Shown: positions 41,766 to 54,690 of the stretch, in pieces | Numbering within the stretch: the stretch's first letter is position 1 | How the letters are laid out: each line of letters starts with the position of its first letter | Assembly: GCF_963676685.1 (NCBI RefSeq) | Contig: NC_092350.1 | Coordinates: 6,251,486-6,315,485, forward strand | Length of the DNA stretch: 64,000 bases | From: Mytilus edulis | Taxonomy: Eukaryota; Mollusca; Bivalvia; Mytilida; Mytilidae | Direction: 5' to 3' | Program-made: the position numbers and the translations under genes | Notes under the pieces: generated by a model | Told to the model about the DNA's origin: nothing | The model's database searches: none | What the model saw: only the letters and a program-made list of their open reading frames with translations

Positions 41766-42165
41766 TGGCTATAAATAAAGGCAACAGTAGTATACCGCTG
41801 TTCAAACTCATAAATCCATGGACAAAAAACAAAATCGGGGTAACAAACTTAAACTGACGGAAACGCATAAATATAAGAGGAGAACAACGACACAACACTA
41901 CAATGTAACTAACACACACAGAAACGGACCAAGCATCAGACAAAATCCCACGAGAATAACAAATATAACATCAAAACCAAATACATGAATTTGGGATAGA
42001 CAAGTACCGTGACACGTCTTATCGCGATGTCAATTTACACTCAAAAATAAGAGAAAACAAACGACGCAACGTTAAATTGTAACACACACAGAAACGAACT
42101 ATAATATAACAATGGCCATATTCCTGACTTGGTACAGGACATTTTTAAAGGAAAAAATGGTGGTT
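41765..42165. repeat. Dispersed repeat, family G, inserted in the minisatellite
   Basis: Matches 18590-19070 in reverse orientation (AAACTCATAAATCCATGG, ACACACACAGAAACGGACCA, CATGAATTTGGGATAGACAA). It interrupts the array and therefore came later. Confidence 0.65.
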
Positions 42166-42720
42166 TGAACCTGGTAAAAAATACAAGAAACTTAAGCTGG
42201 TACAAAGGGTGTCTAATATGGCAATCCGAAAACGATGTAAACTTAGGCGTTAATCAGATACCAATGTGTCTAATATGGCGATCCGAAAAGGATGTAAACA
42301 TAGGCGTTAATCAGATACCAAGGTGTATAATATGGCAATCCGAAAACCATGTAAACTTAGGCGTTTATCAGATACCAAGGGTGTCTAAGATGGCTACTAG
42401 AAAACGATGTAAACTAAGGCGTTAATTAGATACCAATGGTGTCTAAGATGGCAATCAGAAAGTGATGTAAACTAAGACGTTCATCAGATACTTAAGGTTT
42501 TTAAGGAGGAAATCAGAAACGATGGGTGTTTTAAAATCATATACCTTGGGTTTTTTAGATGGCTACTAGAAAGCGATGTAAACTAAGGCGTTAATCAGAT
42601 ACCAAGGGTTTCCAAGATGGCTACTTAAAAGCGATGTAAACAAGAGCGTTATTCAGATAACAAGGGTTTCTAAGGTGACAATAAGAAAACTAAGAAACTT
42701 AGGCTGGTAGTCAGCAAACG
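42165..42720. repeat. About 56-bp minisatellite (block 3)
   Basis: Continues the array after the family G insertion. Units are more diverged (ATGGCAATCCGAAAACGATG; AGATGGCTACTAGAAA). Confidence 0.85.
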
Positions 42721-42834
42721 ACGATATCTTTATATAACTAGCATTAAACAAACCGAAGAAGACGTATCTAATAAGTTCAGTCATACTTGAGTACAAGAGT
42801 TGCTACATATGCAGATAGAAGTAAATTGGGGCAA

Positions 42835-43165
42835 CTGACGTTATAAAAAGGCAATCCTAAACCAACGATATCAAAGAGGAATCTGAAACCGACGATATCA
42901 AAGGGTAATCTAAAATCGATGATATCGAAGGGCTATCTGAAACCAACAAAGCAATGGGAATTTGAAACCGACAATCTACCAAAGGGCAATTTGAAGCTTA
43001 CGACATCAAAGGGCCATTTGAAACCTATGATATCAAAGGGCATTTTGAAACCGACGATATTAAAATGCAATCTGAAACCAACGATATCAAGAGCAATTTG
43101 AAACCGACGATATCAAAAGGCAATCTCAAACCAACGATATCAAAGGGCAATCAGAAACCGACATA
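42835..43165. repeat. About 27-bp minisatellite
   Basis: About twelve units of GATATCAAAGGGCAATCTGA AACCGAC type, directly after the 56-bp array. A weaker degenerate array (CGTATCACATATAAAATATG) continues to about 43370. Confidence 0.85.
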
Positions 43166-43379
43166 ACTCAGTGTGGTAATTAGAATACAAAATATGTCGT
43201 TCAACATCTGAAATATGAACTCAGTCGTATCACATATAAAATATGTCATATAACATATAAAATTTGTCGAATCACAAATAATATCTGTAATAATATAAAA
43301 TTAGTCGTACCAGACAAATAATCACCGATACCACAAGAAAATAACAGTCGTATAACATATAAACTTTTATAAAGTATGT

Positions 43380-46300
43380 GTTATTTAAAAAAACGCTTCA
43401 TAATCTCATTTATATTAACTTTCTTTTTCTGTTTGACAATAGATCCAAATTTGAGAATAAAAACATATCACGGATGCCTAGCTACTACTAGTATTTGATT
43501 CTTTGTTTACCTAATGAGCTAATATTAAGAGCTGTACAATAGTATACGGCCTATTAATATTCTATTGAATAATGAATGAAAACTTTATTCTCATAAACCT
43601 TGTAACAGTGAACACTATAACAACAGGTAGGGCAAGTATGAATTAAATGAAGAAAAAACCCGTCTCTAACCGGAGGAACGACCTTTTCTTATAAACGAGC
43701 TGAAATACATTTGCATAACTTTGTAATAGAACGTCATTATTTGATAACAATAACTTCTGTTAAGATTATTATTTTTCTTGAGCAGTGATTTTTTTTTATT
43801 TAAACTAATTGTCGTACTAAATAATCATTCAAATTACCACACCGGATCTGTATTACGACTGACGAAGTACATAATGTGTTAGGAGTCACTAACTGTCGTC
43901 TATTGCCTAATCTTTCCTGGGTCTTTTAGTTCATTCCTGTTGTTTAATGGCTTTCAAATTATTTACTTGTTAGACCTTCGAGTATAATTACAATCAGTAC
44001 CTTTTAGTTCTTTTTTATAATAAATGATTATAAAAACTTATATTACTATGATAGTCATTTACTAAATGAAAACCCTGTTTATAATGTCCAGGTTTTTAAA
44101 CAAAAATGATTGCGGTAACAACTAGAAAATTGCACTGACATATGAGACTAGCGTGAAAAGTACAATAGTGTTGGTGGAATGACCTTGTAGTTATGTGACA
44201 TTAGAGGGATTTATTTTGTTATACCAAATTAAGAAAAGACTAATGGTAACATGAAAACATATAACATTGAGAAGATGCGGTATAAATGCAAATGAGACAA
44301 GTTGAACTCTCAACACGTGTTCATAATGACATAGAAGTTAACAACTATAAGTCACTGAACGGTCTTCAACAATGTGAAAAACCCCTATCGCATAGTAAGT
44401 TGTAAAAAACATTGAAACGACAAATGTAAAACAATTCAAACGAGAAAAATTAAGACCTGAAAATAATTAAAAACAATGAACGAAAAAAAATTATGATAAA
44501 CAGAAACAGACTACAACCACCTAACTACAGGCTCCTCACTTTGGGACAGCCACATACACGGAATGCGTCGGGGTTCAACATGTAAGGGAGTTCTCATCCA
44601 CCTAACTTTAAACAGTTGTGTAACTGTACAACATATGAACATATTATAAAAATCAGTTGAAAAGGGAGGGCGTCACACATCAGGTTGATACAAACAGAAA
44701 AAAAAGTAAAAAGTACTCGCAGTTATCGACAGCTTGTTCAAAGCCAATAACAACTAATAAAAAAATCATGTATCTAAGTAATAAGCATCATAATGAGTCA
44801 TCTGTCGGATTATAAGATGACCATTGAAAATTGCAGCAAAAATACTTGCAATTAGATTTTACAAACGACCTTGAGGGAAACCTTTGTTTTGTTAGATGGT
44901 GTGGAAGTGTAGTGTAAAGAGTTGAAAAGTCAAAGTGTCCATTTAAACGAAAGGTCCATCAAAAGTCGTAATTTACATGTATCTATAGCATCCGAAGATT
45001 TACGTAGCATTAAATGTACTCAGAATTCGTAGATAAGATATAGCCTCTTGTAATTTCTACTTGTGTTGTTCGGTCACTCATCGAATATTATTCTATATTT
45101 GAATTCTTGTATCAATTACTCTTTACTTATGTCAAAAATGCAGGTATCAGGCAAGCAGTTACCGATAACACACCAAAACGATTATGATGTTGAGGATGTA
45201 TGCCACATAAAAAAATCGTCTGTACCACATATAAAACTTTTATATAGATTGTGTCATTTTCAAAAAAGCATCAAATTCTCATTTATATTTGCTTTCTTTT
45301 TCTATTGAATAATGAATGAAAACTTTATGCTCATTAACATTGAAACAGTGAACACTATACGAACAGGTAGGGCAAGTATGAATTAAATGAAGAAAAAAGC
45401 CTTCTCTAACCGGAGGAACGACCTTCTCTTAAACGAGCTGAAATAAATTTGCATAACTTTGTAATAGAACGTCATTATTTGATAACAATAACTACTGTTA
45501 AGATTATTATTTTTCTTGAGCAGTGATTTTTTTGTTTAATTTAAACTAATTGTCGTACTATTTTAGGTGTCACTAACTGTCATTTACTGCCTAATCTTTC
45601 CTGGGTATTTTAGTTCATTCCTGTTGTTTCATGGCTTTCAAGTTATTTACTTGTTAGACCTTCGAGTATAATTACAATCCGTACCTTTTAGTTAACAACT
45701 ATAAAAATGAACGAAAAAAAATATGATAAACAGAAACAGACTGCAACCACATAACTACAGGCTCCTTACTTTGGGACAGCCACATATACGGAAAGCGGCG
45801 GGGCTCAACATGTAAGGGAGTTCCCATCCACCTAACTTTGGACAGTTGTGTAACAGTACAACATAAAAACATATTATAAAAATCAGTTGAATAGGGTTTC
45901 ACTCATCAAGTTGATACAAACAGAAAACCAAGCAACAAGTACTTGCAGTTATCGACAGCTTATTCAAAGCCAATAACAACTAATGAAGAAATCATGTAAG
46001 AAATAAGCATCATAATGAGTCACCTGTCGGATAAAAAGATGACCATTGAAAGTTGCAGCAAAAATACTTGCAATTAGATTTTTCAAACGACCATGAGGGA
46101 AACCTTTGTTTTATTAGATGGTGCGTACATGTAAGTGTAGTGTTAAGAGTTGAAGAGTCAAAAGTGTCAGCAAAATTGAAAGGTCCATCAAAACTCGTAA
46201 TTTATCTATAGCATCCGAAGAAATTTGTTACACGCTAAAAATAATTAATTCACGTTTCTACTCTGCATTTGTAGTAAAAAGTAAAATCACAAAAATACTG

Positions 46301-46620
46301 AACTCTGGGGAAAATTAAAAACGGAAAGTCCCTTATCAAATGGCAAAATCAAATGATAAAACACATCAAACGAATGGACAACAACTGTCATATTCCCGAC
46401 TTGGTACTGGCATTTTCAAATGTAGAAAATGGTGTATTGATATTTATGTTTGATAACGTAGCATCAAAACGTATTCAAAATGCTTATAGAAGATATAGCC
46501 TCTTGCAATTTGTACTTGTGATGTTCGGTTACATTGTACTCATCGGATATTATTCTATATTTGAATTCTTGTATCAATTATTCTTTACCCATATCAAAAA
46601 TGCAGGTGGAACACATTAAT
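43380..46620. repeat. Local segmental duplication (two diverged copies of about 1.2-1.7 kb)
   Basis: 43561-43790 matches 45301-45530 (offset 1740), 44481-44900 matches 45700-46120 (offset about 1220), and 45037-45150 matches 46490-46610 (offset about 1460). The changing offsets imply a deletion of about 520 bp in the second copy and an insertion of about 240 bp that includes a family D repeat (46275-46440). No gene is recognised in either copy. Confidence 0.8.
44270..44470. repeat. Dispersed repeat, family C
   Basis: Contains ATGACATAGAAGTTAACAAC, CCCTATCGCATAGTAAG and CAATTCAAACGAGAAAA. Present only in the first copy of the segmental duplication, so it inserted after duplication or was deleted from the other copy. 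Confidence 0.6.
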
Positions 46621-46629
46621 TGTTCCTAA

Positions 46630-48300
46630 ATCAGGAATAAGAAGTGTGACTTTGACGCCACAAAATTTCGAGTACGATTATCACAATCAGAAATTGTCCC
46701 ATCAAAATACATGTTTGGTTGGTTCGAGCACAAGTTTTATAACTCGAGTACTGAGTAAAGCATTTTTTTCAACAAAAGTCCATGTTGTATGTAAAAAGGG
46801 TGTGCATCTACTAAACCAAATATATTGTATAAAATTTGCATCTACAATGTATAAAAATACTTTATACTAGCGTCTTATAAGTTCAAAAACAATAGCGTAT
46901 TTATAAGTTTATAAGATAATTCTTAGAAAAAAATAGGAAAATGTTCAACTAATGACCGAACAACAAATCATCTTTCAAATGCGCATATTTAGGTGTACTT
47001 TTTATCGCATTGAATATTGAATGTTAATGCAATTATATAGAAAGTGCAATGAATTATATATTTTTGTCTAGGTATTGTTAAATCATGCATCTTATTACAG
47101 AGTATGACGTCAGAGGTTTGCAATTACAGTTTTCACTTAAACACCGTGGTTCATGGCAAACAATGTAATGGAAATTATGATTACAAAATAAATTTGTTTG
47201 AAACAGAAACTTCTGTGATTTTTTAAAATCTTTTGACCGTTTTAAATGTGTATTGTTTTGAATGTTAATCCAGGAACCATTATATGCATGAAGTTAAAAC
47301 ATACCTGCGTTTAAATATGTACTGAAAGACTTCACAGAAAATACAGTGCACAGACTGAAGAAAACCAATATCTTTAATCTCATGCTGAAAGTATGTATTC
47401 ACCAGGTTATAGGTAATATGCCTCTACAGGAATCTAGTTCTTATTTCTCTACAGGAATCTAGTCCTTGCAACAGTCATAAACTCTTGTAGTGCAAACTGG
47501 AATGTTGTAACTGATTCTAGCTTTTGCATTTATAGTACAAATTTAATTATTTCAAAACATTCGGACTGACCAATTCCAGCTTGACAAACAAACTTTCACT
47601 TTAGACAGATTTAGCGATAGCCACAGCCCTTGTCCGAGGGTTATACTATTATTGACTCCTGGAGAAGAGAAATATCAACACATAACTGTTAGAATTGATA
47701 TAATTAATAAATCCCCATAGATAGTGTTTTACATATTGTTTTTCTACCGTGTACAATAGTCGCTGTTATAATGGTATTAATATTATATGAATTATAATAT
47801 TTACATTTCCCACACGAGACTTGTTTGAATGCATCAATGAGGCGATTTTATAATGGAATTATATAGTTGACAGATGGGTCTTTCAGTTGTATATTATTTT
47901 TTATCAATTGCTTAGCAAGATATTAGAAAAAAATGTTTGGCATAGAGCGCTTTTCTAATTGAAATTACTCGGCGAGTGAGGTAAGTTTTTTATTATTTGT
48001 TTTTGTCATTATAGCCACTATACTTGTGTTTAAATATGTAGATCTGCACATATGTGTTATAGTTTGTAAATTTGTAGATGTACCAATACGTGTTTAAATT
48101 TTATGAAGATGTATCCATACGTGTTTTAATTCCATTTGTGTTTGTACATGTATGTTATGTAAATGTACGTTCTAATTTTAAGTATATACATGTACATATA
48201 CATGACTTTTTGTTAAAATTGTACCAATCAGTGCTCTTATTTAAGATACATATTCAAGTATAACTATTAAATAAACTAAATGTAATCATAATGGTATCGG
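46630..48300. other. No gene seen
   Basis: AT-rich DNA with only short ORFs of non-protein-like composition. No repeat structure recognised. Confidence 0.4.
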
Positions 48301-48305
48301 TATAA

Positions 48306-48371
48306 GTATCACTTCAGGAACTTTGGCGTAGAATAGAATAGTATTCTACGCCAAAGTTCCTGAAGTGATAC
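48306..48371. repeat. Perfect palindrome, 30-bp arms, 6-nt loop
   Basis: GTATCACTTCAGGAACTTTG continues to GCGTAGAATA, then GAATAG, then the exact reverse complement. A transcript from either strand would form a perfect hairpin. Confidence 0.92.
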
Positions 48372-48379
48372 AGTGACGT

Positions 48380-49240
48380 AGCCGTACCAGCAAAGTATTT
48401 ACATTTCCGTTTTTTTTTCACTTGAAAATTAAAATAAAATAATATTAAAAATCGTTTCGTCAATATTGATATATTAGATATTTATTTGTTGTTGTCATTG
48501 TGTGGCAGCAGTCAACTAAACTAACTTGTATACTAATGGTTTGAAATTGTGTTAGAAGCAATAAGTGTAAACGTCGTTTTGATCTGCATAAAACAAGGTT
48601 TATATGGAAGACTATATATGCTATTATAGTATTATTTGTTTTTATCTTATAAAGTATCACTTTTTCTGTACAATTATGGTCGTATAAAAATTAATCTTGT
48701 TCATCCATTACTTATTTGATCTTTAATTCTATTTTTGACAATAAATGGATCTTGATTGCTCTTATAGTGAACCACATATTCACCTTTGAACATGTTCCCG
48801 AGGGTCATTTGTTTATATATACCTTTTCTATAATTAACATTGAGTGAGATTCTCCCGTGATACCATCACTTACTTAATTACATTCATACAATGATAAACA
48901 GATTTATTAGATGCGTCATGATGAATGTGATTTCCTAATAATATTTTAAAGTCAAATTGCATAAAGGATTGGCGGGGGCGTGGTTGTGGTAAGGGTACGG
49001 AGTTTGGGGGTCATGGTTGTAGTTGAATCAAACAATAAAAAAAAGATGCCTCAACTAAAGATCAATGTTCGTTGCAAATAAATCAGAACCCCACGAGGGA
49101 TGGATTATGTAGAGAATATTTTAATTTACTTGAAAAATAAAAACACAAAAAAAAGGGTCCAATAAAAACGACGGTGGTTCAGGGGCGTAAAATGTCAACA
49201 GTCGAGCAATTGGAATAACGAAATTATCCTGTAAAAGAGG
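48380..49240. other. No gene seen
   Basis: AT-rich; nothing identified. Confidence 0.4.
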
Positions 49241-49375
49241 GCCGAAAGATACCAGAGGGGCATTCGACACAGATCGAAAACAAACTGTCAACGCCATGGC
49301 TTAAAAAGAAAAACATAAACAGACAAACAACAGCAACACAACACAGAAAAACCAAAGACCAAGCAAGCAACCCAT
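49240..49375. repeat. Dispersed repeat, family H (inverted)
   Basis: GAAAGATACCAGAGGGGCAT, CAAACTGTCAACGCCATGG and AACATAAACAGACAAACAAC; relative of 18160-18270. Confidence 0.5.
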
Positions 49376-49407
49376 GTTATTACAAACCCAGTAAATAATA
49401 AAATTCG

Positions 49408-49590
49408 ATAGATATTTACCGAAAAGGAACTTCATTGTCAGTTATCGAATGCGAGTTTCATTCGGAATTATTAATCCAATTCCTTTTTCACGAATAGGAC
49501 CTATTCGTGAAAAAGGAATTGGATTAATAATTCCGAATGAAATTCGCATTCGATAACTGACAATGAAGTTCCTTTTCGGTAAATATCTAT
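49408..49590. repeat. Near-perfect 183-bp palindrome, 91-bp arms, single-base centre
   Basis: The arms 49408-49498 and 49500-49590 are reverse complements with one mismatch (GCGAG versus GCGAA context) and only the A at 49499 between them. Such a spacer-free palindrome is expected to be unstable, so it is recent or is a fold-over assembly artefact. Confidence 0.92.
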
Positions 49591-49599
49591 TAAAAATAT

Positions 49600-50930
49600 T
49601 CTTATAAAACAAGATTCAATGGATTCACGTTGATTTTTCTCGGTCGATTTATAAAATTGTATGGTATTAAAAACAGTGAAGATATAGAAAACGTAACCTA
49701 CAAGTTAATAGACTAACTTGTTAAAGTTGGTTTTATTATTGTATTTTATAGAATTATATTAAATTTAAGCTCATATATATTGAAAAGATTTTCATTAATT
49801 CATTGAGATTGTCAATAATCTGTAAGCTGTTCGTGACACTTATTTTTTAGATCAGCCCAAGTGTAGAAAATGGGAAATAGATTTTAAAGGATGCTGCTAT
49901 TCGATATTTTTTTTTCTTTCTTTGAAATACGTTTTTAATATATTGTTGAATTTATTTATGAAAAATACAGAGAAAAACATGTATAATAAAAAATAAATTC
50001 ACAAATTTCAAATTTGAATATAACTGTTGTGTCGCTATTTTGACTGCTATAGATTTCTATGCCAAAATCAATAATTTGGATTAGTTTGTTTGAAATATAA
50101 TAAGTCTAAAAATAGAAAGGTAAAACACCAAAGACAAGGCAATGAAACTCTTCACGAAAGGTCATATTAATATCGCTGTTCTCTGGTGATGATAAAAGCA
50201 TCACTATGCAATTATTGAATTAACCAACAATTAACAAAGCAAACAATTACAAAAATAAATAGTAAAATTTTTCACATCTGTCAGGTAAAATACATTGAAA
50301 TGTTTTGCAGCAATATAATACGGATATAATAATCAATTCTAAATTATGATTCAAAGCAATATTGTATGGTAGCAAACTTGAATGCTTGATAAAAAATATG
50401 ATCCTGTTGTAATAAATAGATTATCAATATTTAAAACATTTCAACGGTGTACAGAGTTAATCATAGGGTGAGCTCTAACAAACATGTTTATATCATTGCT
50501 GAGGGAATACCGTTGAATAAATCTAGTTCATATGGTGCCTTGTAAAAAAAAAAAATAAGGTCCTAACATGAACAGGCAAACCCGTCTTAACATAAAATCT
50601 TATATACTTGTTTATATCGTCAAAAGAAAGACAGTGATTTCCTTTATGCCACGTACAATAACGTCAACTTAAGTGTAGAACGACATGATTCCATATGATC
50701 AAGTTATTTAATTTTAGATTGCTTTCAGTAACCATGAGCATTATGCTACAGTAAAAGTTATTTGACGGAAGAGTTGAGTTATCCAAAATAAATTCAATAT
50801 TTGTCAGAATAGAGCAGGAACACTTACCGTTACGAAACATCTGACTTCAGTTGTTTCGTTTTGTTCGATTTGAAATTTTCTATGTAGCGTGTGTTATCTG
50901 TTGTTTTTCATTTCATGGTTTTCATTTTTT
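49600..50930. other. No gene seen
   Basis: AT-rich, with short ORFs only. Nothing identified. Confidence 0.4.
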
Positions 50931-50934
50931 TTTT

Positions 50935-51235
50935 TAAACTTTTATGCTCCATTTATGGGCATTATGTTTTCTGGTCTGTGCATCCGTCTGTTCGTTCGTT
51001 CGTTCGTCTGTCCGTTCGTCCAACTTCAGGTTAAAGTTTTTGGTCGAGGTAGTTTTTGATGAAGTTAGAGTCCAATCAACTTAAAACTTAAGACAGATGT
51101 TCCTTATGATATGATCTTTCTAATTTTATGCCAAATTAGAGATTTTATCCCATTTTCACGGTCCATTGAAAATAGAAAATGATAGTGCGGATGGGGCATT
51201 CGTGTACTAAGGACACATTCTTGTTATTTGGTAGC
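50935..51235. repeat. Dispersed repeat with GTTCGTTC microsatellite
   Basis: Starts TTTATGCTCCATTTATGGGC and includes (GTTC)n/(TCCG)n, then a conserved-looking body ending GGGGCATTCGTGTACTAAGG. It resembles a repeat common in bivalve genomes. Confidence 0.5.
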
Positions 51236-51679
51236 TCCTCCAATTCAAGTTCGATGTGTAAGGGACCAGTTTTATAATCCCAAATATGCTATAAAAAAAA
51301 CCCACAAACTAATCCTTTACAAAATCTAATAATTTTTTAAAGTCAATAATAATTACCAAAAGCAAATAAAGCATGATTCCAGGACATCAAGAAATCTGCT
51401 AATTGAAAAGTCAGATTATATTAGCTCTAGATAAGAATCTATAGCGACAATTTTCTTTCCAAAATTGTATAATAATACTTCAATAAAATGGTTAATGGGT
51501 TATTTCTGTAAACAATACAGGAGTAATTTGACTTTCTCGTCTTGCATCTATAACCCTGTAGCATATTTGTGATAGATTACATTATCATGAACAAACACTC
51601 TGCATGATAGCCTTTCTGTGTTAGATGATACGATTATTCCTAATAAACTTTTCTCATTGTATCACATTAGAGATAAACA

Positions 51680-52270
51680 TAATTATGTTTAATAAAGTGC
51701 CGCATAGGCTCAGATACATAAAATGCCTACAATTTTGTTTAATAAAACGACACATAAGGCTCGAATATTATTTTGTTTAATAAAGCGACATATTAGGCTC
51801 GGATGTTATTTTGTTTAATAAAGCGATATATTAGGCTCGGATACATAAAATGTCTACGTATCTGTTTAATAAAGCGACACATTAGGCTCAGATAAAAATG
51901 TGTACGATTTTGTTTTATAAAGCGACACACTGGGCTCGGATATATAAAATGTCTACGATTTTGTTTAATAAAGCGACACATTAGGCTCGGATATATAAAA
52001 TGTCTACGATTCTGTTTAATAAAGCGACACATTAGGCTCGGATATATAAAATGTCTACTATTTTGTTTAATACAGCGACACATTAGGCTCGGATATATAA
52101 AATGTCCACGAATCTGTTTAATAAAGCGACACATTAGGCTCAGATATATAAAATGTCCACGAATCTGTTTAATAAAGCGACACATTAGGCTCGGATATAT
52201 AAAATGTCTACGATTTTGTTTAATAAAGCGACACATTAGACTCGGATAGAATAAATGTCTACTATTTTGG
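51680..52270. repeat. 51-bp minisatellite, about 11 copies
   Basis: Unit CTGTTTAATAAAGCGACACA TTAGGCTCGG... with a period of 51 bp. Because 51 is divisible by three, a 147-codon minus-strand ORF of 17-residue repeats (MCRFIKQNRRHFIYPSL) results. The leftmost copies lose the period and contain stops. I treat the ORF as a by-product. Confidence 0.9.
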
Positions 52271-52560
52271 TTAATTGAGTGGCTATCGAATTATGTCAAA
52301 TGTGCATGAAGCTAAATTTTGAAAATTATTTAAGGCTACATGTATATGCAATTCGATGCTTGGAAGTTGCAACTTACCTTCTTATGTCTATATACATGTG
52401 CAGTAAACTTATTCGATTATGGAGCTTCGTTATCTTGTATTTTTCATGTATAAGAAGATGTGGTATAAACACTGGACACTTTTAATTTGCAAAACACTCA
52501 TTTGCAAATCCGCCGCCGCCTCAAACAAGAGCTACAATATCATGTATATAACCAAAATGT

Positions 52561-52862
52561 GCGGAATTACATGGGATTCAATAATTTCATTGGTTTTATA
52601 CTGTTACTTTCATATTTATTTTGCAATTTGAATTATAAAAACATGGGATTTTCAATATCCCATGGGACAGGGCAAAATCCCATGGGATTTACCATTATCC
52701 CATGGGATTTTGGTTAAATCCCATGGGATTTTTTTTGGTCCCATGGGATTATTGTAGTCCCATGGGATATTTGTTGTCCCATGAGACAAAAAAAATCCCA
52801 TGGGACTATAATTATCCCATGGGATTTTTAATATCCCATGGGACAAAATAAAATCCTATGGG
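52561..52862. repeat. Array of CCCATGGG palindromes about every 20 bp
   Basis: Nine exact ATCCCATGGGAT-type palindromes and a few degenerate ones alternate with variable AT-rich spacers of about 8-14 bp. The palindrome is conserved while the spacers vary, which is unusual for slippage. ORFs on both strands are artefacts of this pattern. Confidence 0.88.
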
Positions 52863-52869
52863 ATTAAAA

Positions 52870-54350
52870 TTATAAATATATATATATAAATATAAAGTTA
52901 TGTGTATGTTACAATGAATGCTGTTTGGTAGTAAAATGTTTTAAATGTATACGAGTTTTTTTTATATTTTTTATATATACATATATATAATTTTTTTTAA
53001 ATTTTGTCACAAACATGTTTTTTATTTGTTTATATGACAATAAATATTATTCTTATTTTGGAATGTATAATAATAATATTTTACAGTCAAAGAATAAAGT
53101 CCTTTCACTGAAACAAAATGATGAAATTTCTAAATAAATGAAAAAATATTGTTTTGAAATCTTTGTCTTGTTTATTCTATTATGAAAAATAGAACTGAAA
53201 AAATATTTCATATTCTGACTGAATAGTTCACTCTTTTCATGAGGTAAGATTTTCTTTGTTATAGGTTCATTGCAATACTTGTAAAGGCAAACAATTTGAA
53301 TTATATATAACTTTGTGGTGTACATAATAGTATGCTTATAATTGCAAATTTATAATATAAACACTTTTTGTTAAAGTTTTTGCTTTCTTTATTCACAGCT
53401 TGCTATGTACAATTATTCAGTCCACTATATAAGAGTGAAGTCAATAAATAATTTCATTCACTAGAATATTCCTGCAATTCTTAGACAAAACATTTTTTCA
53501 ATCTGTTCTTCAAAGATCTTCCTCTGTACATCTTTATTGAATGGAGAGATTCAAATGAGAAGACAAAGCAAGTTTATTTGGACAACAACATTCTAATATC
53601 TTGTTCATTCGTTCCATCTTTCAATTGATAATTACATTGTTGTATTTATATGATCAAGTTCTTGTGCATCAATGATCGTGATGATATGACTCCTTTTTGT
53701 TTATAGTCATCATGTTGAAATTTCCTCTTTCAAATAAATGTAGGAAAAAACATGTTCCATTTCAAATTAATAAAAAAGTCGCACTATGGAGAAAAATATC
53801 AGCTTTAAGTTTTCCGTTCAGTATTGATCTGTGAATGATGACCATGAAAATCCAGATTTCTGACCTACAAATACACAAACTCAAAAATTATCAGTGAAGA
53901 GATCAATAAAATGGCTATTTTATCATGTTTATGATTAATATGATAAACTTTCATTTAAATATTCAAGTACTAAATTACAGAAATCACTTAAATTTTATAA
54001 TAGTTTAGTTAAAGTACAGCTTATTTAAAATTATAATAAAAAATATAGGCCACCGATGAGTTAAATAAGATATTACATTTTTAATGCCAAAAAATGGCTT
54101 TTTTTGCACCAAAGGGAGATAATTTGCAGCTTTTTCAATGATATATGCATTTTAAAAGTCATCTGGGGCCAAACCGAATTGATTGTTTTGAATGATTTGG
54201 TGTACCATATGATAAAGATATAAATAAATTGAGTTATGAAAAAAAAATATTAAAACATTTTTCTGAAATTGTTATACCCTAGAGCCTCCTTAAATGTCAT
54301 TTGATCTCTATTGGAGAAATGTCTCATTGGAAATCAGACTGCTAAGTGTT
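52870..54350. other. No gene seen; very AT-rich
   Basis: Only low-complexity short ORFs. Nothing identified. Confidence 0.4.
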
Positions 54351-54360
54351 TCTTATTTTT

Positions 54361-54690
54361 ATATCAACCCAGCCATATTATACCTGTCTAATATCAGGAG
54401 CTTGTACATAGTTCAGTGGTTGATGTTGGTTCATACCCGTCATTTTTATTTTTCATAATTTTTTGTTTTTATAAATTAGTCTGGTATATTTGACGTTTGA
54501 ATTGATCAATGCTCTGTTTCAAATTTGGTTAGTGTTGACTTTTATAGATTACTATAACATGTATAGGGTATGGGTTTTCTCATTACTTACAGGTCATCAA
54601 TGGCCTCTAATAAGTAATTACAATGCTTACATCCACTAAATTGAACTCTGATGGATAGTTTTCTCTTTCATCATACCACATCTTATTTTA
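54361..54690. repeat. Diverged dispersed repeat, family F
   Basis: Shows ACCTGTCTAATATCAGGAGC, TTCAGTGGTTGATGTTGG and a terminal TCATACCACATCTTA, in the same order as 5690-6010. Confidence 0.5.

Noticed and set aside
46353..46619. 88-codon plus-strand ORF with a hydrophobic stretch
   Set aside because: The first half is a family D repeat and the second half is the duplicated block also present at 45037-45150 in another frame.
51793..52236. 147-codon repeat protein
   Set aside because: Explained by the 51-bp minisatellite; flanking units lose the frame.
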